Positions 1-5,991 of a DNA stretch of 5,991 nucleotides are shown here, in pieces; position 1 is the first letter of the stretch; the number at the start of each line of letters is the position of its first letter. Under the pieces are notes generated by a model. It saw nothing but the letters and a program-made list of their open reading frames with translations, was not told the DNA's origin and ran no database searches. This stretch comes from JBGPHT01 sp041484525 (GTDB taxonomy: Bacteria > Acidobacteriota > Terriglobia > Bryobacterales > Bryobacteraceae): assembly GCA_041484525.1 (NCBI GenBank), contig JBGPHT010000264.1, positions 1-5,991 of the forward strand. Direction: 5' to 3'. The position numbers and the translations under genes are program-made.

Positions 1-123
1 ACTCTGCACTGGCTGCCAAAACGCTGAAATGGCCGCCCACATGACAAGCGAACCGTTCTCCTCTTCGCGATTCCCCGCGCGGCAAAGGCAGGTTATGAAA
101 TAGAAGCGACTACTTGATAGTAG
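1..123. other. left-edge spacer, no supportable gene
   Basis: No gene can be supported here. Short plus-strand frames enter from the left edge and stop at 42-44 and 101-103. Either could be the last few codons of a gene outside the window, but nothing recognisable is encoded. The minus strand has no stop in the first 92 bases, which is too little to call a gene. A 6-bp inverted repeat (ACTACT, loop TGAT, AGTAGT) at 109-124 overlaps the stop codon of the small gene to the right. It is AT-rich and lacks a clear T-tract, so I do not call it a terminator. Confidence 0.4.
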
Positions 124-393
124 TTATTCTTGAGGTGGGCCATAGGTCTCTGCGTAGGCCAGATGATTCGACCAGAGGAGACGGTGGAACCCGACGGGAT
201 CGTGACGACGCAGATCATCCAGCATCCCCATTGCGAACTCGAGTCCGCCCGGCAGCTTTCGGCGTCCTACCGAAGTCACCAGAGCTCGCCATGCGGACAA
301 CGGGAGGACTTGACCCAGCAGCCAGGCCGGCCACCGGATGCTCCAGCGAACCACGGATTTGCACTGGCGCCGCAGCCAATCCATTTTTTGCAT
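124..393 (-). CDS. small basic hypothetical protein (89 aa)
   Basis: Function unknown. I chose the ATG at 393 because AAGAG lies 5 nt before it on the minus strand. This gives 89 residues beginning MQKMDWLRRQ and ending in a TAA at 124-126. A TTG at 423 would add ten residues but lacks comparable support, and an ATG at 384 is also possible. The N-terminal third is rich in Arg and Trp, and the middle has a short hydrophobic stretch (WPAWLLGQVLPLSAWRALV) that might touch the membrane. The C-terminal half has a charged segment (MLDDLRRHDPVGFHRLLW). It starts 31 nt after the stop of the membrane-protein gene and is probably the last gene of that operon. No enzyme motif is visible. It is more likely a real gene than a chance frame because of the ribosome binding site and the spacing. 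Confidence 0.55.
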   Translation of the reverse strand: MQKMDWLRRQCKSVVRWSIRWPAWLLGQVLPLSAWRALVTSVGRRKLPGGLEFAMGMLDDLRRHDPVGFHRLLWSNHLAYAETYGPPQE

Positions 394-424
394 GATCGCT
401 CTTCTCTTTGCGCAGGCCCGCAAA

Positions 425-1624
425 CTAAGCCAGCAGCTTCATCACCGTTCGAATCAATTCGTCCGCCGGCGTCCCTAACAGCAGCACGGGAACCATCGGC
501 AGCACCGCTGCAATCGCCAGCCAGATCAGCGTACGTTTATCGATCGGCGCCACGCTCATCCCCCGCACGATGGCGAAGCTGTTCCCCATGTCGGCGAGAG
601 ATTGAATGTCCGAATTCCCCAAGAGTGTCTCGCCTTTGGGCGGACTCCCATGCACCCACTTGGCATCGAACATTTGCGTGTAACGCGTCGCCATCGCTCC
701 GTACTCAAGCAGTCCCCGTCTCTTTACCCGAAGCAGCGTGGGAATCGGGAGTAGCAGCGGCGCCACCAGCAGCATGATGGCAAACACACAATAGCCGGTC
801 AGAACGAACTTCAATTGCGAAATCGTCGATCCTTCGTAGGCAAGGGCGTTCCCTACCTGGCCGGCCATCACGGCGCCGCCGGCAAATGCGATAGTGGCGA
901 ACCGCCTCTGCCCTTCCGACAGGAAGCCGAGTCCGGCGGCCATATCGGGATGAGTCGGAATCAGACCCAGATTGAGCCTCGACGCGCGCCAAATGAAGGA
1001 TGCCCAAAGAAACATCCGCCACAGCCAGACGGGCGCCGAGACTAGGCGAAACCACCAGCCGGCGGAACTCGGCATTCCGCCAGGCACCGAATGCCAGGTG
1101 GATACACCCCAGAGGAGTAAGCCTTCCATGCTTCGAATCGACAAGGACGGAAGGAAGGCAGCGGCCAAAATAACCATCTCCGGCAACACATGATCCCGGA
1201 GTCGCGTCAGTCTACCGATCGCCTCTTCAAACGACGGAAGCTCGGGTTCCTTCACCAACCCCGATTTCAGAAAATGCGTTACCACAGTCCGGAGACTTTG
1301 GTCGATCCCGACTTCGCAGAGGATCAGCAATGGCAGTGCCACCAGGAAGCGCACATTGGCGGCCAGGTCATACAGAAATGGAATCCGGACATGCTGCCCG
1401 TACGCCAATCCTTGCGCCATGGATAGAACCAGCAGCGGAAGCCATGTCAGCAGCGCGGCCGCCAGCGCTCTTCTCGCCACCCGGGTACGCTCTTGTTCGG
1501 CGCCTCCCAGACGAATCTGCAGCCGGTAAAAAGGACCTCCGCGCGTGAGCGAGAAGTTCTCCGCTGCCTCCGAATGCAGTTCACCCCACACAGACGGCGT
1601 CGGCAGTCCCGTACGCGTAGCCAC
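425..1624 (-). CDS. multi-pass membrane protein of unknown function
   Basis: This 399-residue protein has about seven hydrophobic segments, at roughly residues 52-74, 89-108, 149-175, 190-215, 241-262, 271-297 and 365-385, so it sits in the inner membrane. The pattern resembles a family of uncharacterised bacterial membrane proteins that I know only by its motifs: an early FSL-x-x-GGP segment (residues 24-31), a VRFLVALPLL helix (91-100) and a T-HPD-x-x-x-GLGFL loop (224-235). No transporter or enzyme signature is visible. The GTG start at 1624 is essentially forced, because an in-frame TGA (the stop of the preceding gene) lies one codon upstream and the conserved part begins near residue 24. 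A GGGGGT run about 10 nt before the GTG may serve as ribosome binding site. Only 3 nt separate it from the DUF2252 gene, so translational coupling is likely. The hydrophilic loop at 303-350 is the largest non-membrane part. Confidence 0.8.
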   Translation of the reverse strand: MATRTGLPTPSVWGELHSEAAENFSLTRGGPFYRLQIRLGGAEQERTRVARRALAAALLTWLPLLVLSMAQGLAYGQHVRIPFLYDLAANVRFLVALPLLILCEVGIDQSLRTVVTHFLKSGLVKEPELPSFEEAIGRLTRLRDHVLPEMVILAAAFLPSLSIRSMEGLLLWGVSTWHSVPGGMPSSAGWWFRLVSAPVWLWRMFLWASFIWRASRLNLGLIPTHPDMAAGLGFLSEGQRRFATIAFAGGAVMAGQVGNALAYEGSTISQLKFVLTGYCVFAIMLLVAPLLLPIPTLLRVKRRGLLEYGAMATRYTQMFDAKWVHGSPPKGETLLGNSDIQSLADMGNSFAIVRGMSVAPIDKRTLIWLAIAAVLPMVPVLLLGTPADELIRTVMKLLA

Positions 1625-1627
1625 CGC

Positions 1628-3064
1628 TCATACCCCCGATATGGCCTTGACGCGGCCGCTCTTGATGGCCTTCACCAGCGCGGCATGGTCGGCCTCTGTC
1701 TGGTCGCCGTGACTTTCCGCCCAAGTCGCGAGAGCCTCATCCAGCACCTCGGAATTCCCGCAGTAGCCGGCGACCATTGCGGCGTCTCCGGTTCGTGCAT
1801 GCGCGCGCGACAGAATGGCGGCGCACGCCCAGGCGTAGAAGTTGAAGGATTCTCCGCTCAGCCACTCCAGCGGGATGCACCCTTTCATGTTCTTCATCTG
1901 TCGCACATAAAAAGGGCGGCCGTCGATCGTCGTCCAACCCAACATCAGGTCGCTCGACGCCTGCAGGGCCCGCTGTCCCACCACGATTCTTGCACCCTGA
2001 TGCGAGGCGGTTTCAGGCAGTGGCGGCACATACGGAGCGCACGCGGGCACGATAGCTTCCTTTACTTGAAGCAAGAGCGGGTTACAATCGCCGTTTCCAA
2101 ATAGCAGCGCGATGTAGGCGCGTGTACCTACGCTGCCGACGCCCACCACGCGGTGCCCCACGTCGGCGACGTGATACCGGCTAAGCAGGTAGCGCCGCTC
2201 CGCTGTTAGCGTTTGACCGTAGGCATTCAGCCCCTGCACCACTTTCTCGCGCGTTTCCGGATCGACGCGCGTGAGCACCGGCGGATCGTTCCTGAGCCGC
2301 CATGCGCCATCTACGATGCGCTCGGCGATCTTGCTGAGCAGCGTCGCGTTGGTCTGCTGCATGGCCTTCGCCACAGCTTTTGCAATCACCGCTTTTGCCT
2401 TCGGATCCACCTCCACCAGCGGGCTCTCGCGCCCCGGATAGGCGTGCAGATACCAGACGTCGAGTACTCCCATGCCTTGTAATCGATCGGCATTCCACCG
2501 ATATCCCGTGACCGCGCGCATAACCGCCTCACGCCGTTCCCGCCGGTTCAACCCATTTTCCCTGCCGGCCACATTCACACTGGCAACCAGGCGTTTCAGG
2601 TCCCACTCCCAGGGGCCGATCGTCGCTTCATCAAAGTCGTTCAGGTCGAAAACGACGTCTCGCTGCGGCGTCCCGAAGAGGCCGAAATTATTGATGTGGG
2701 CGTCGTCATCGATAATCACATCCAGGCCGTTGACAGGAGTGACTGAGAGGTCCCGCGCCCTCACCACCGCCGAGCCGCGCAGAAATGCAAACGGAGAAGC
2801 CGCCATCCGTCCCATGCGCAAAGGGATCAGATCTTTTTCGCGGCCGCGATTGCTCTGTTCGATCAGGTCCAGCGGATCCGGACGGTCCGTCGGCGGTTTC
2901 CATTCGGCGTGACTCTCCCGCGGCGTGTGTGCGCGTAATGCTTTCCCCTGCTCGCGACGCCGTTCCCAAGGCTCGCCCGCCACGTGCAGATCGAGCACCG
3001 CATTCTTTTCCGCCACAAGATAGGCCCTCCGGCGGGCAGGCGGTGATTTCTGCGGCACCGTCAT
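1628..3064 (-). CDS. DUF2252 family protein
   Basis: This 478-residue soluble protein belongs to the DUF2252 family (COG4320), whose biochemical activity is not established to my knowledge. Family landmarks appear in order: RMAASPFAFLRG (86-97), DDAHINNFG (120-128), FDLNDFDEA (139-147), GPWEWDLKRL (150-159), VGVGSVGTR (307-315), LLQVKEA (331-337), GQRALQASSDLMLGW (363-377) and FYVRQMKNMKG (385-395). The DAH-x-NFG and DLNDFDE pair recalls the catalytic loop and metal-binding aspartate of kinase-like phosphotransferases, which is a resemblance and not proof of kinase activity. The family usually reads GDAH where this protein has DDAH at 120-123, a possible loss of a conserved glycine. The ATG at 3064 is preceded by a GGGG run about 9 nt away, a weak ribosome binding site. 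Length is normal for the family. It is the first gene of the minus-strand cluster. Confidence 0.9.
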   Translation of the reverse strand: MTVPQKSPPARRRAYLVAEKNAVLDLHVAGEPWERRREQGKALRAHTPRESHAEWKPPTDRPDPLDLIEQSNRGREKDLIPLRMGRMAASPFAFLRGSAVVRARDLSVTPVNGLDVIIDDDAHINNFGLFGTPQRDVVFDLNDFDEATIGPWEWDLKRLVASVNVAGRENGLNRRERREAVMRAVTGYRWNADRLQGMGVLDVWYLHAYPGRESPLVEVDPKAKAVIAKAVAKAMQQTNATLLSKIAERIVDGAWRLRNDPPVLTRVDPETREKVVQGLNAYGQTLTAERRYLLSRYHVADVGHRVVGVGSVGTRAYIALLFGNGDCNPLLLQVKEAIVPACAPYVPPLPETASHQGARIVVGQRALQASSDLMLGWTTIDGRPFYVRQMKNMKGCIPLEWLSGESFNFYAWACAAILSRAHARTGDAAMVAGYCGNSEVLDEALATWAESHGDQTEADHAALVKAIKSGRVKAISGV

Positions 3065-3218
3065 GAGTCAGGACCCCGGCAAGACAAACTCCCGCTGTCT
3101 TCCCGATGCATCCCATAGATCTCCAGACCCAACAAATCTCCGCTGCGCTCCTGTCTCGCCTTGAAATATTGCGTCTTTTCGCCGACGTGCGAATCCCTCT
3201 TCCAGAGGCGGGTGCATC
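3065..3218. promoter_or_regulatory. divergent intergenic region
   Basis: This 154-bp spacer separates the minus-strand DUF2252 gene from the plus-strand FGE gene, so it must hold promoters for both directions or be crossed by transcripts from outside. An AT-rich patch with TTGAAATATT at 3161-3170 stands out from the GC-rich surroundings. I found no pair of hexamers with proper spacing on either strand, so no promoter is placed. An AGAGG at 3204-3208 lies 10 nt before the plus-strand ATG at 3219 and is the likely ribosome binding site of that gene. Confidence 0.4.
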
Positions 3219-4436
3219 ATGAGACAGCCGAACTGGCGGAGTCAACCTAAGCCGTCGCAACTTGCGATACGGCAATCCCGCCTTCGACCGATCGTGCTGC
3301 TCGTGTTCGTGGTCGTGATGGCCCTCGCGGTCGCCATCGCCGCCGGCTGGACTCTATACGCTTGGTATCGTCCTGCTCCGGCGAACGCCAGCCCTGTCCC
3401 CTTGAAGTCCGAAGCTGTATTCGCACCGACCATCCCCAATGGCGAACCACCTCCCGGCGACGCGCCCCTCGGCATGCTTTGGATTCCCGGTGGCGAATTC
3501 TCTATGGGCGCCCAGGATCCGCCGCACATGGACCCCGTAGGCATGAAGGCCACGGTCGACTCGCGTCCCATCCACCGCGTGTTCGTCGACGGCTTCTACA
3601 TGGACGTCACCGATGTCACGAACGCCGGGTTCGCCCGATTCGCGAAGGCCACCGGTTACGTCACGGTAGCGGAGCGCAAGCCGCGCGTCGAAGACTTTCC
3701 CGGCGCTCCTCCCGAAAACCTGGTGGCCGGCTCCGTTGTCTTCTCGCCGCCCGCTCACCCCGTGCCGCTCAATAACCACTTCCAGTGGTGGAACTATGTC
3801 GGCGGGACGAACTGGCGTCACCCGCTCGGTCCGAAAAGTAACATCGAAGGCAAGGAAAAATACCCGGTCGTGCACATCGCTTACGAGGATGCCGTCGCCT
3901 ATTCGAAATGGGCCGGCAAGCGCCTGCCGACCGAAGCCGAGTGGGAGTTCGCTGCGCGCGGAGGACTCGCTGGCCAGCCCTTCATTTGGGGTGTCGAATT
4001 CCGGCCGGACGGAAAGTGGATGGCCAACACGCACCAGGGAGCCTTTCCAGTCACTGACACCGCCGGCGATGGCTACGCCGGAATCGCACCGGTCGGACAG
4101 TACCCGCCCAACGGGTATGGCCTATACGATATGGCGGGCAACGTCTGGCAATGGACCAGCGATTGGTACCGCCCGGATTATTATCAGCAACTGGCCGCGT
4201 TCGGCGGCGTGGCGCGCAACCCGCAAGGCCCCGCCTCGTCTTACGATCCATCGGAGCCATCGCAGCCGAAGAAGGTTCAACGCGGTGGATCGTTCCTCTG
4301 CACCGATCGGTATTGTTCGCGGTACATGGTCGGCACGCGCGGCAAGGGTGAAGTCAGCACCGGAACCAACCACCTGGGATTCCGCTGCGTCATGACGCGC
4401 GAGCAATGGGAAGCCCCGCCGGCCAATCAGCCGTAA
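3219..4436 (+). CDS. membrane-anchored formylglycine-generating enzyme (SUMF1/FGE family)
   Basis: FGE-type enzymes use copper and oxygen to convert a cysteine in the CxPxR motif of type I sulfatases (and some phosphonate hydrolases) to C-alpha-formylglycine. This 405-residue homologue has one N-terminal membrane helix (about 24-49) after a basic head, then a proline-rich linker and the FGE-sulfatase domain (about 84-395), so the enzyme domain probably faces the periplasm. Domain signatures are MLWIPGGEFSMG (86-97), VDGFYMDVTDVTNAGFARF (123-141), KRLPTEAEWEFAARGG (234-249), GLYDMAGNVWQWTSDWY (301-317), RGGSFLC (355-361) and NHLGFRC (384-390). Cys361 and Cys366 match the spacing of the two catalytic cysteines of human FGE (336 and 341), which non-FGE relatives such as EgtB or PvdO-like proteins lack. 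The ATG at 3219 keeps the membrane helix; the next in-frame ATG, codon 34, would cut it. No sulfatase gene lies in the window, so the substrate is unknown. Confidence 0.87.
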   Translation: MRQPNWRSQPKPSQLAIRQSRLRPIVLLVFVVVMALAVAIAAGWTLYAWYRPAPANASPVPLKSEAVFAPTIPNGEPPPGDAPLGMLWIPGGEFSMGAQDPPHMDPVGMKATVDSRPIHRVFVDGFYMDVTDVTNAGFARFAKATGYVTVAERKPRVEDFPGAPPENLVAGSVVFSPPAHPVPLNNHFQWWNYVGGTNWRHPLGPKSNIEGKEKYPVVHIAYEDAVAYSKWAGKRLPTEAEWEFAARGGLAGQPFIWGVEFRPDGKWMANTHQGAFPVTDTAGDGYAGIAPVGQYPPNGYGLYDMAGNVWQWTSDWYRPDYYQQLAAFGGVARNPQGPASSYDPSEPSQPKKVQRGGSFLCTDRYCSRYMVGTRGKGEVSTGTNHLGFRCVMTREQWEAPPANQP

Positions 4437-4454
4437 ACGCGAACACGTCCCTCG

Positions 4455-5615
4455 CTACTTCGCCCAATACGCGGGGTGCCCCACGTAAGTATCGTTTTCC
4501 AGGTTCGCCAGAATGGCGCGCCGCACCTTCAGAATGTCCAACTCGCCCTGTTCCTGATAGAGCACTTTCCCGCCCGGCGCGATCGCCATCGTGAACGGCA
4601 CTCCTGCTTCCCAGTGGGCATCAAATGCCGCCTGCATCGCGTACGTGTCTTCGGACGCGAATTGCAGGTTGCGGCTGGAAGCGTGCTGCTCCTGCAGGAT
4701 CTTCATCACGCCCGCCTTCTCATCCGGATAGTTGGTCGAAACCATCACCAGGTCGAAGTCGCGGCGCCGGAACATGCGGAATGTCTCTTCGAGCGCGGGG
4801 AACTCCGTGATGCACGGCCCGCACCACGTCGCCCAGAAGTTGATCAGCAGCACCTTGCCGGTCGGGTTAGAGCGCAGCTTCTTCAGGTCCTCCGCTGTCG
4901 CCATTTCCACCTTCACCGGCTCCGCTTCGATGCGCTTCATCTCCTGCAACTGGCTATCGATTTTCGATTTCCACTTGGTCGAGCACCCGAACGCCGGAGT
5001 ATGCGCCACCGCCACTGCTTGCCCCGCCAGCATAGCGTCCAGCGCCGCCCGCGCATCCTGGATCTTTACCAGCGATTCGCGCTGCGCGTTATCGATCCGC
5101 CCCTCGTACCGCAGTTTCCGTTCCTGATCGAACAGGAACACGTGCGGCGTCGCCTGCGCCCCGTACGCCTGCGTGACGGATTGCGTCTCGCCGTCATAGA
5201 GATATGGAAAGTTGAAGTGCCGGTACTCGGCGCGATTCTTCATTTCCTCCAGGCTGTCGCTCACGTCCGTGTAGCCCAGCTCGGAAAGCAGGACCGCTTT
5301 CGGATCGTTGGGCTGGATCCCCACGAATGCCACACCCTTGTCCCGATAGTCTTCGACGAGCTTCTTCATCCGACCCTCGTAGAGTTGCGACGTCGGACAG
5401 TGGTTACACAGGAACATGAGCGCGAGTATCTTGCCGTCCTTATAATCGCTCAGCTTGTGGACACGGTCATCGATTCCAGGCAGCGCAAAATCCGGCGCCG
5501 CCGACCCGATCGCCAGTATCGGATGTGCCGCCGCTACCGGCGTCGTCAGCCTGGGTTCCTGCCCGAACCCCACCGCCGCCATCCCCAAAACCGCGAGTAT
5601 CGTCCGCAGTGTCAT
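4455..5615 (-). CDS. exported tandem redoxin / TlpA-like thioredoxin protein
   Basis: This 386-residue protein carries two thioredoxin-fold domains. A hydrophobic N-terminus (residues 1-18, MTLRTILAVLGMAAVGFG) looks like a signal peptide, placing it in the periplasm. Domain 1 (about 33-200) is of the AhpC/TSA redoxin type: GSAAPDFALPG, then the CNHC motif (Cys70, Cys73) and a TPHVFLFD segment with the usual cis-proline at 157. A conserved-looking FGCSTKW segment with Cys211 follows. Domain 2 (about 236-375) is TlpA/ResA-like, with NFWATWCGPC (Cys265, Cys268) and GVPFTMAI with proline 340. Such proteins move electrons to or from protein thiols, for example in cytochrome maturation or oxidative defence; which applies here cannot be read from the sequence. 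The ATG at 5615 has AGAGGT 11 nt upstream. The gene converges on the FGE gene with an 18-bp gap in which no terminator is visible. Confidence 0.88.
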   Translation of the reverse strand: MTLRTILAVLGMAAVGFGQEPRLTTPVAAAHPILAIGSAAPDFALPGIDDRVHKLSDYKDGKILALMFLCNHCPTSQLYEGRMKKLVEDYRDKGVAFVGIQPNDPKAVLLSELGYTDVSDSLEEMKNRAEYRHFNFPYLYDGETQSVTQAYGAQATPHVFLFDQERKLRYEGRIDNAQRESLVKIQDARAALDAMLAGQAVAVAHTPAFGCSTKWKSKIDSQLQEMKRIEAEPVKVEMATAEDLKKLRSNPTGKVLLINFWATWCGPCITEFPALEETFRMFRRRDFDLVMVSTNYPDEKAGVMKILQEQHASSRNLQFASEDTYAMQAAFDAHWEAGVPFTMAIAPGGKVLYQEQGELDILKVRRAILANLENDTYVGHPAYWAK

Positions 5616-5740
5616 CCCACGATCTTACCTCTTGATTTCCCCTGTATCCACACGCGCATCTACCGCCGCACCGTCACCTCCCCACAGAAAATATAATCGC
5701 CGTCCTTTCAGTCATTTCCCTCCGAATTCCCCCGGCGCCC
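5616..5740. promoter_or_regulatory. upstream region with AT-rich promoter-like patch
   Basis: This stretch lies between the start of the thioredoxin-like gene (minus strand) and the structured element to the right, so it probably holds promoters in both directions. The plus strand has a perfect TATAAT at 5692-5697, about 45 nt before the structured element, but the sequence 16-18 nt upstream (around CACCGT) is not a good -35 box and there is no extended TG. On the minus strand the same patch reads TATATT and could serve the thioredoxin-like gene, again without a clear -35 box. The assignment rests on the single hexamer and on base composition. Confidence 0.3.
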
Positions 5741-5904
5741 TTACAACTCCGTGCCAATATCCAATCAAGGAGCCAGTCTGCTCCCCCGTAAGGATACTTG
5801 CGGCGGCAAGGAGGCAACTCCTTTTCCCCACAACCCACCCGCCGTAAGCATCGGGCGCACGACAGGAAAGTGACAAAAGATCAAGCGGCCCTACGGAGTT
5901 GTGA
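5741..5904 (+). ncRNA. candidate structured RNA (leader or small RNA) of unknown class
   Basis: A nested set of helices can form. The closing helix P1 pairs 5741-5753 with 5892-5904, 13 pairs of which the core ACAACTCCGT/ACGGAGTTGT is perfect and two are G-U. A hairpin pairs 5769-5773 with 5780-5784 (GGAGC, loop CAGTCT, GCTCC). A long stem begins with 5785-5788/5852-5855 (CCCG/CGGG), crosses an internal loop, and continues as 5797-5806/5839-5848 (CTTGCGGCGG/CCGCCGTAAG, ten pairs with one G-U). Inside it, AAGGAG (5808-5813) pairs with CTCCTT (5818-5823) around a GCAA tetraloop, leaving a C-rich single strand at 5824-5838. All three wobble pairs are G-U only on the plus strand, and GCAA is a GNRA loop only on that strand. 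No terminator follows before the possible gene at 5960, which favours a leader over a free small RNA. The motifs of the cobalamin, SAM, TPP, glycine, c-di-GMP and FMN riboswitches are not seen. Confidence 0.5.
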
Positions 5905-5959
5905 CCTCGGCTCGCAGAAGTCCTGAAAACGACCGCTGAGCTGGGAGCAACGGAGAGCG

Positions 5960-5991
5960 ATGATGGCATTGGAACCGCGGACGGTCCAGTG
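5960..5991 (+). CDS. possible start of a gene cut by the window edge
   Basis: Tandem ATG codons at 5960 and 5963 open a frame that reads MMALEPRTVQ and runs off the window. An in-frame TGA at 5924-5926 bounds it on the left. GGAGAG at 5952-5957 is a good ribosome binding site for the second ATG (5-nt spacing), and GGGAG at 5943-5947 could serve the first. Ten codons are too few to identify a product. Its importance lies in its position 55 nt after the structured element, as the likely gene controlled by it if that element is a leader. Confidence 0.35.
   Translation, partial: MMALEPRTVQ

Noticed and set aside
109..124. Hairpin ACTACT-TGAT-AGTAGT as terminator of the minus-strand operon
   Set aside because: Stem is only 6 bp and AT-rich, overlaps the stop codon, and is not followed by a T-tract.
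130..777. 215-residue plus-strand open frame opposite the small gene and the membrane protein
   Set aside because: Low-complexity Ser/Pro/Ala-rich translation without motifs; antisense to a coherent membrane protein.
3354..4034. 226-residue minus-strand open frame inside the FGE gene
   Set aside because: No family motifs, and the opposite strand encodes an intact FGE domain.
4437..4454. Bidirectional terminator between the converging FGE and thioredoxin-like genes
   Set aside because: The 18-bp gap holds no inverted repeat; the nearby GGGGTGCCCC lies inside the thioredoxin-like coding region and has a 2-nt loop.
4476..5696. Long plus-strand open frame opposite the thioredoxin-like gene
   Set aside because: The translation is Arg-, His- and Leu-rich with no domain, and it lies antisense to a gene with clear family motifs; it is a by-product of codon use on the other strand.
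5741..5904. Inverted repeat ends as terminal repeats of a small mobile element (MITE-like)
   Set aside because: No target-site duplication is visible at the flanks, the mismatches in the repeat are all G-U compatible, and further nested helices lie inside, which fits an RNA fold better. Multiple copies in the genome would reopen this idea.
5712..5969. 85-residue minus-strand open frame across the structured region
   Set aside because: Composition looks like chance reading of GC-rich DNA, no ribosome binding site or known motif is seen, and the region is better explained by RNA structure.

Overview
The window is GC-rich and bacterial. Gene content suggests a Gram-negative soil or environmental bacterium, possibly Acidobacteriota of the Solibacter/Bryobacter kind. 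That placement is an impression from the families present (DUF2252, a membrane-anchored formylglycine-generating enzyme, a tandem redoxin/TlpA protein) and is not proven by any marker gene.

Layout. Positions 1-123 hold no gene I can support. Positions 124-3064 carry three tightly packed genes on the minus strand, read from right to left: a DUF2252 protein (1628-3064), a multi-pass membrane protein of unknown function (425-1624) and a small basic protein (124-393). They look like one operon of unknown role. A 154-bp divergent spacer separates them from a plus-strand gene for a membrane-anchored formylglycine-generating enzyme (FGE) homologue (3219-4436), which keeps both catalytic cysteines. 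That gene converges, with an 18-bp gap, on a minus-strand gene for an exported protein with two thioredoxin-fold domains (4455-5615). The FGE and the thioredoxin-like protein probably both act outside the cytoplasm on cysteine chemistry, but no shared pathway is shown.

The right end (5616-5991) has no complete protein gene and is the most interesting part. Positions 5741-5904 can fold on the plus strand into a nested structure: a 13-bp closing helix, an upstream hairpin, and a long stem of a 10-bp helix capped by a 6-bp hairpin with a GCAA tetraloop. All three non-Watson-Crick pairs in the long helices are G-U when read on the plus strand, and the loop is of the GNRA type in that direction only, so a plus-strand RNA is favoured. 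I could not match it to a riboswitch or small-RNA class I know. It lies 55 nt upstream of a possible start codon at 5960, whose gene runs off the window. Two GGAG-type segments before that start have 6-nt complements inside the structure, so a leader that controls translation is a reasonable but unproven idea.
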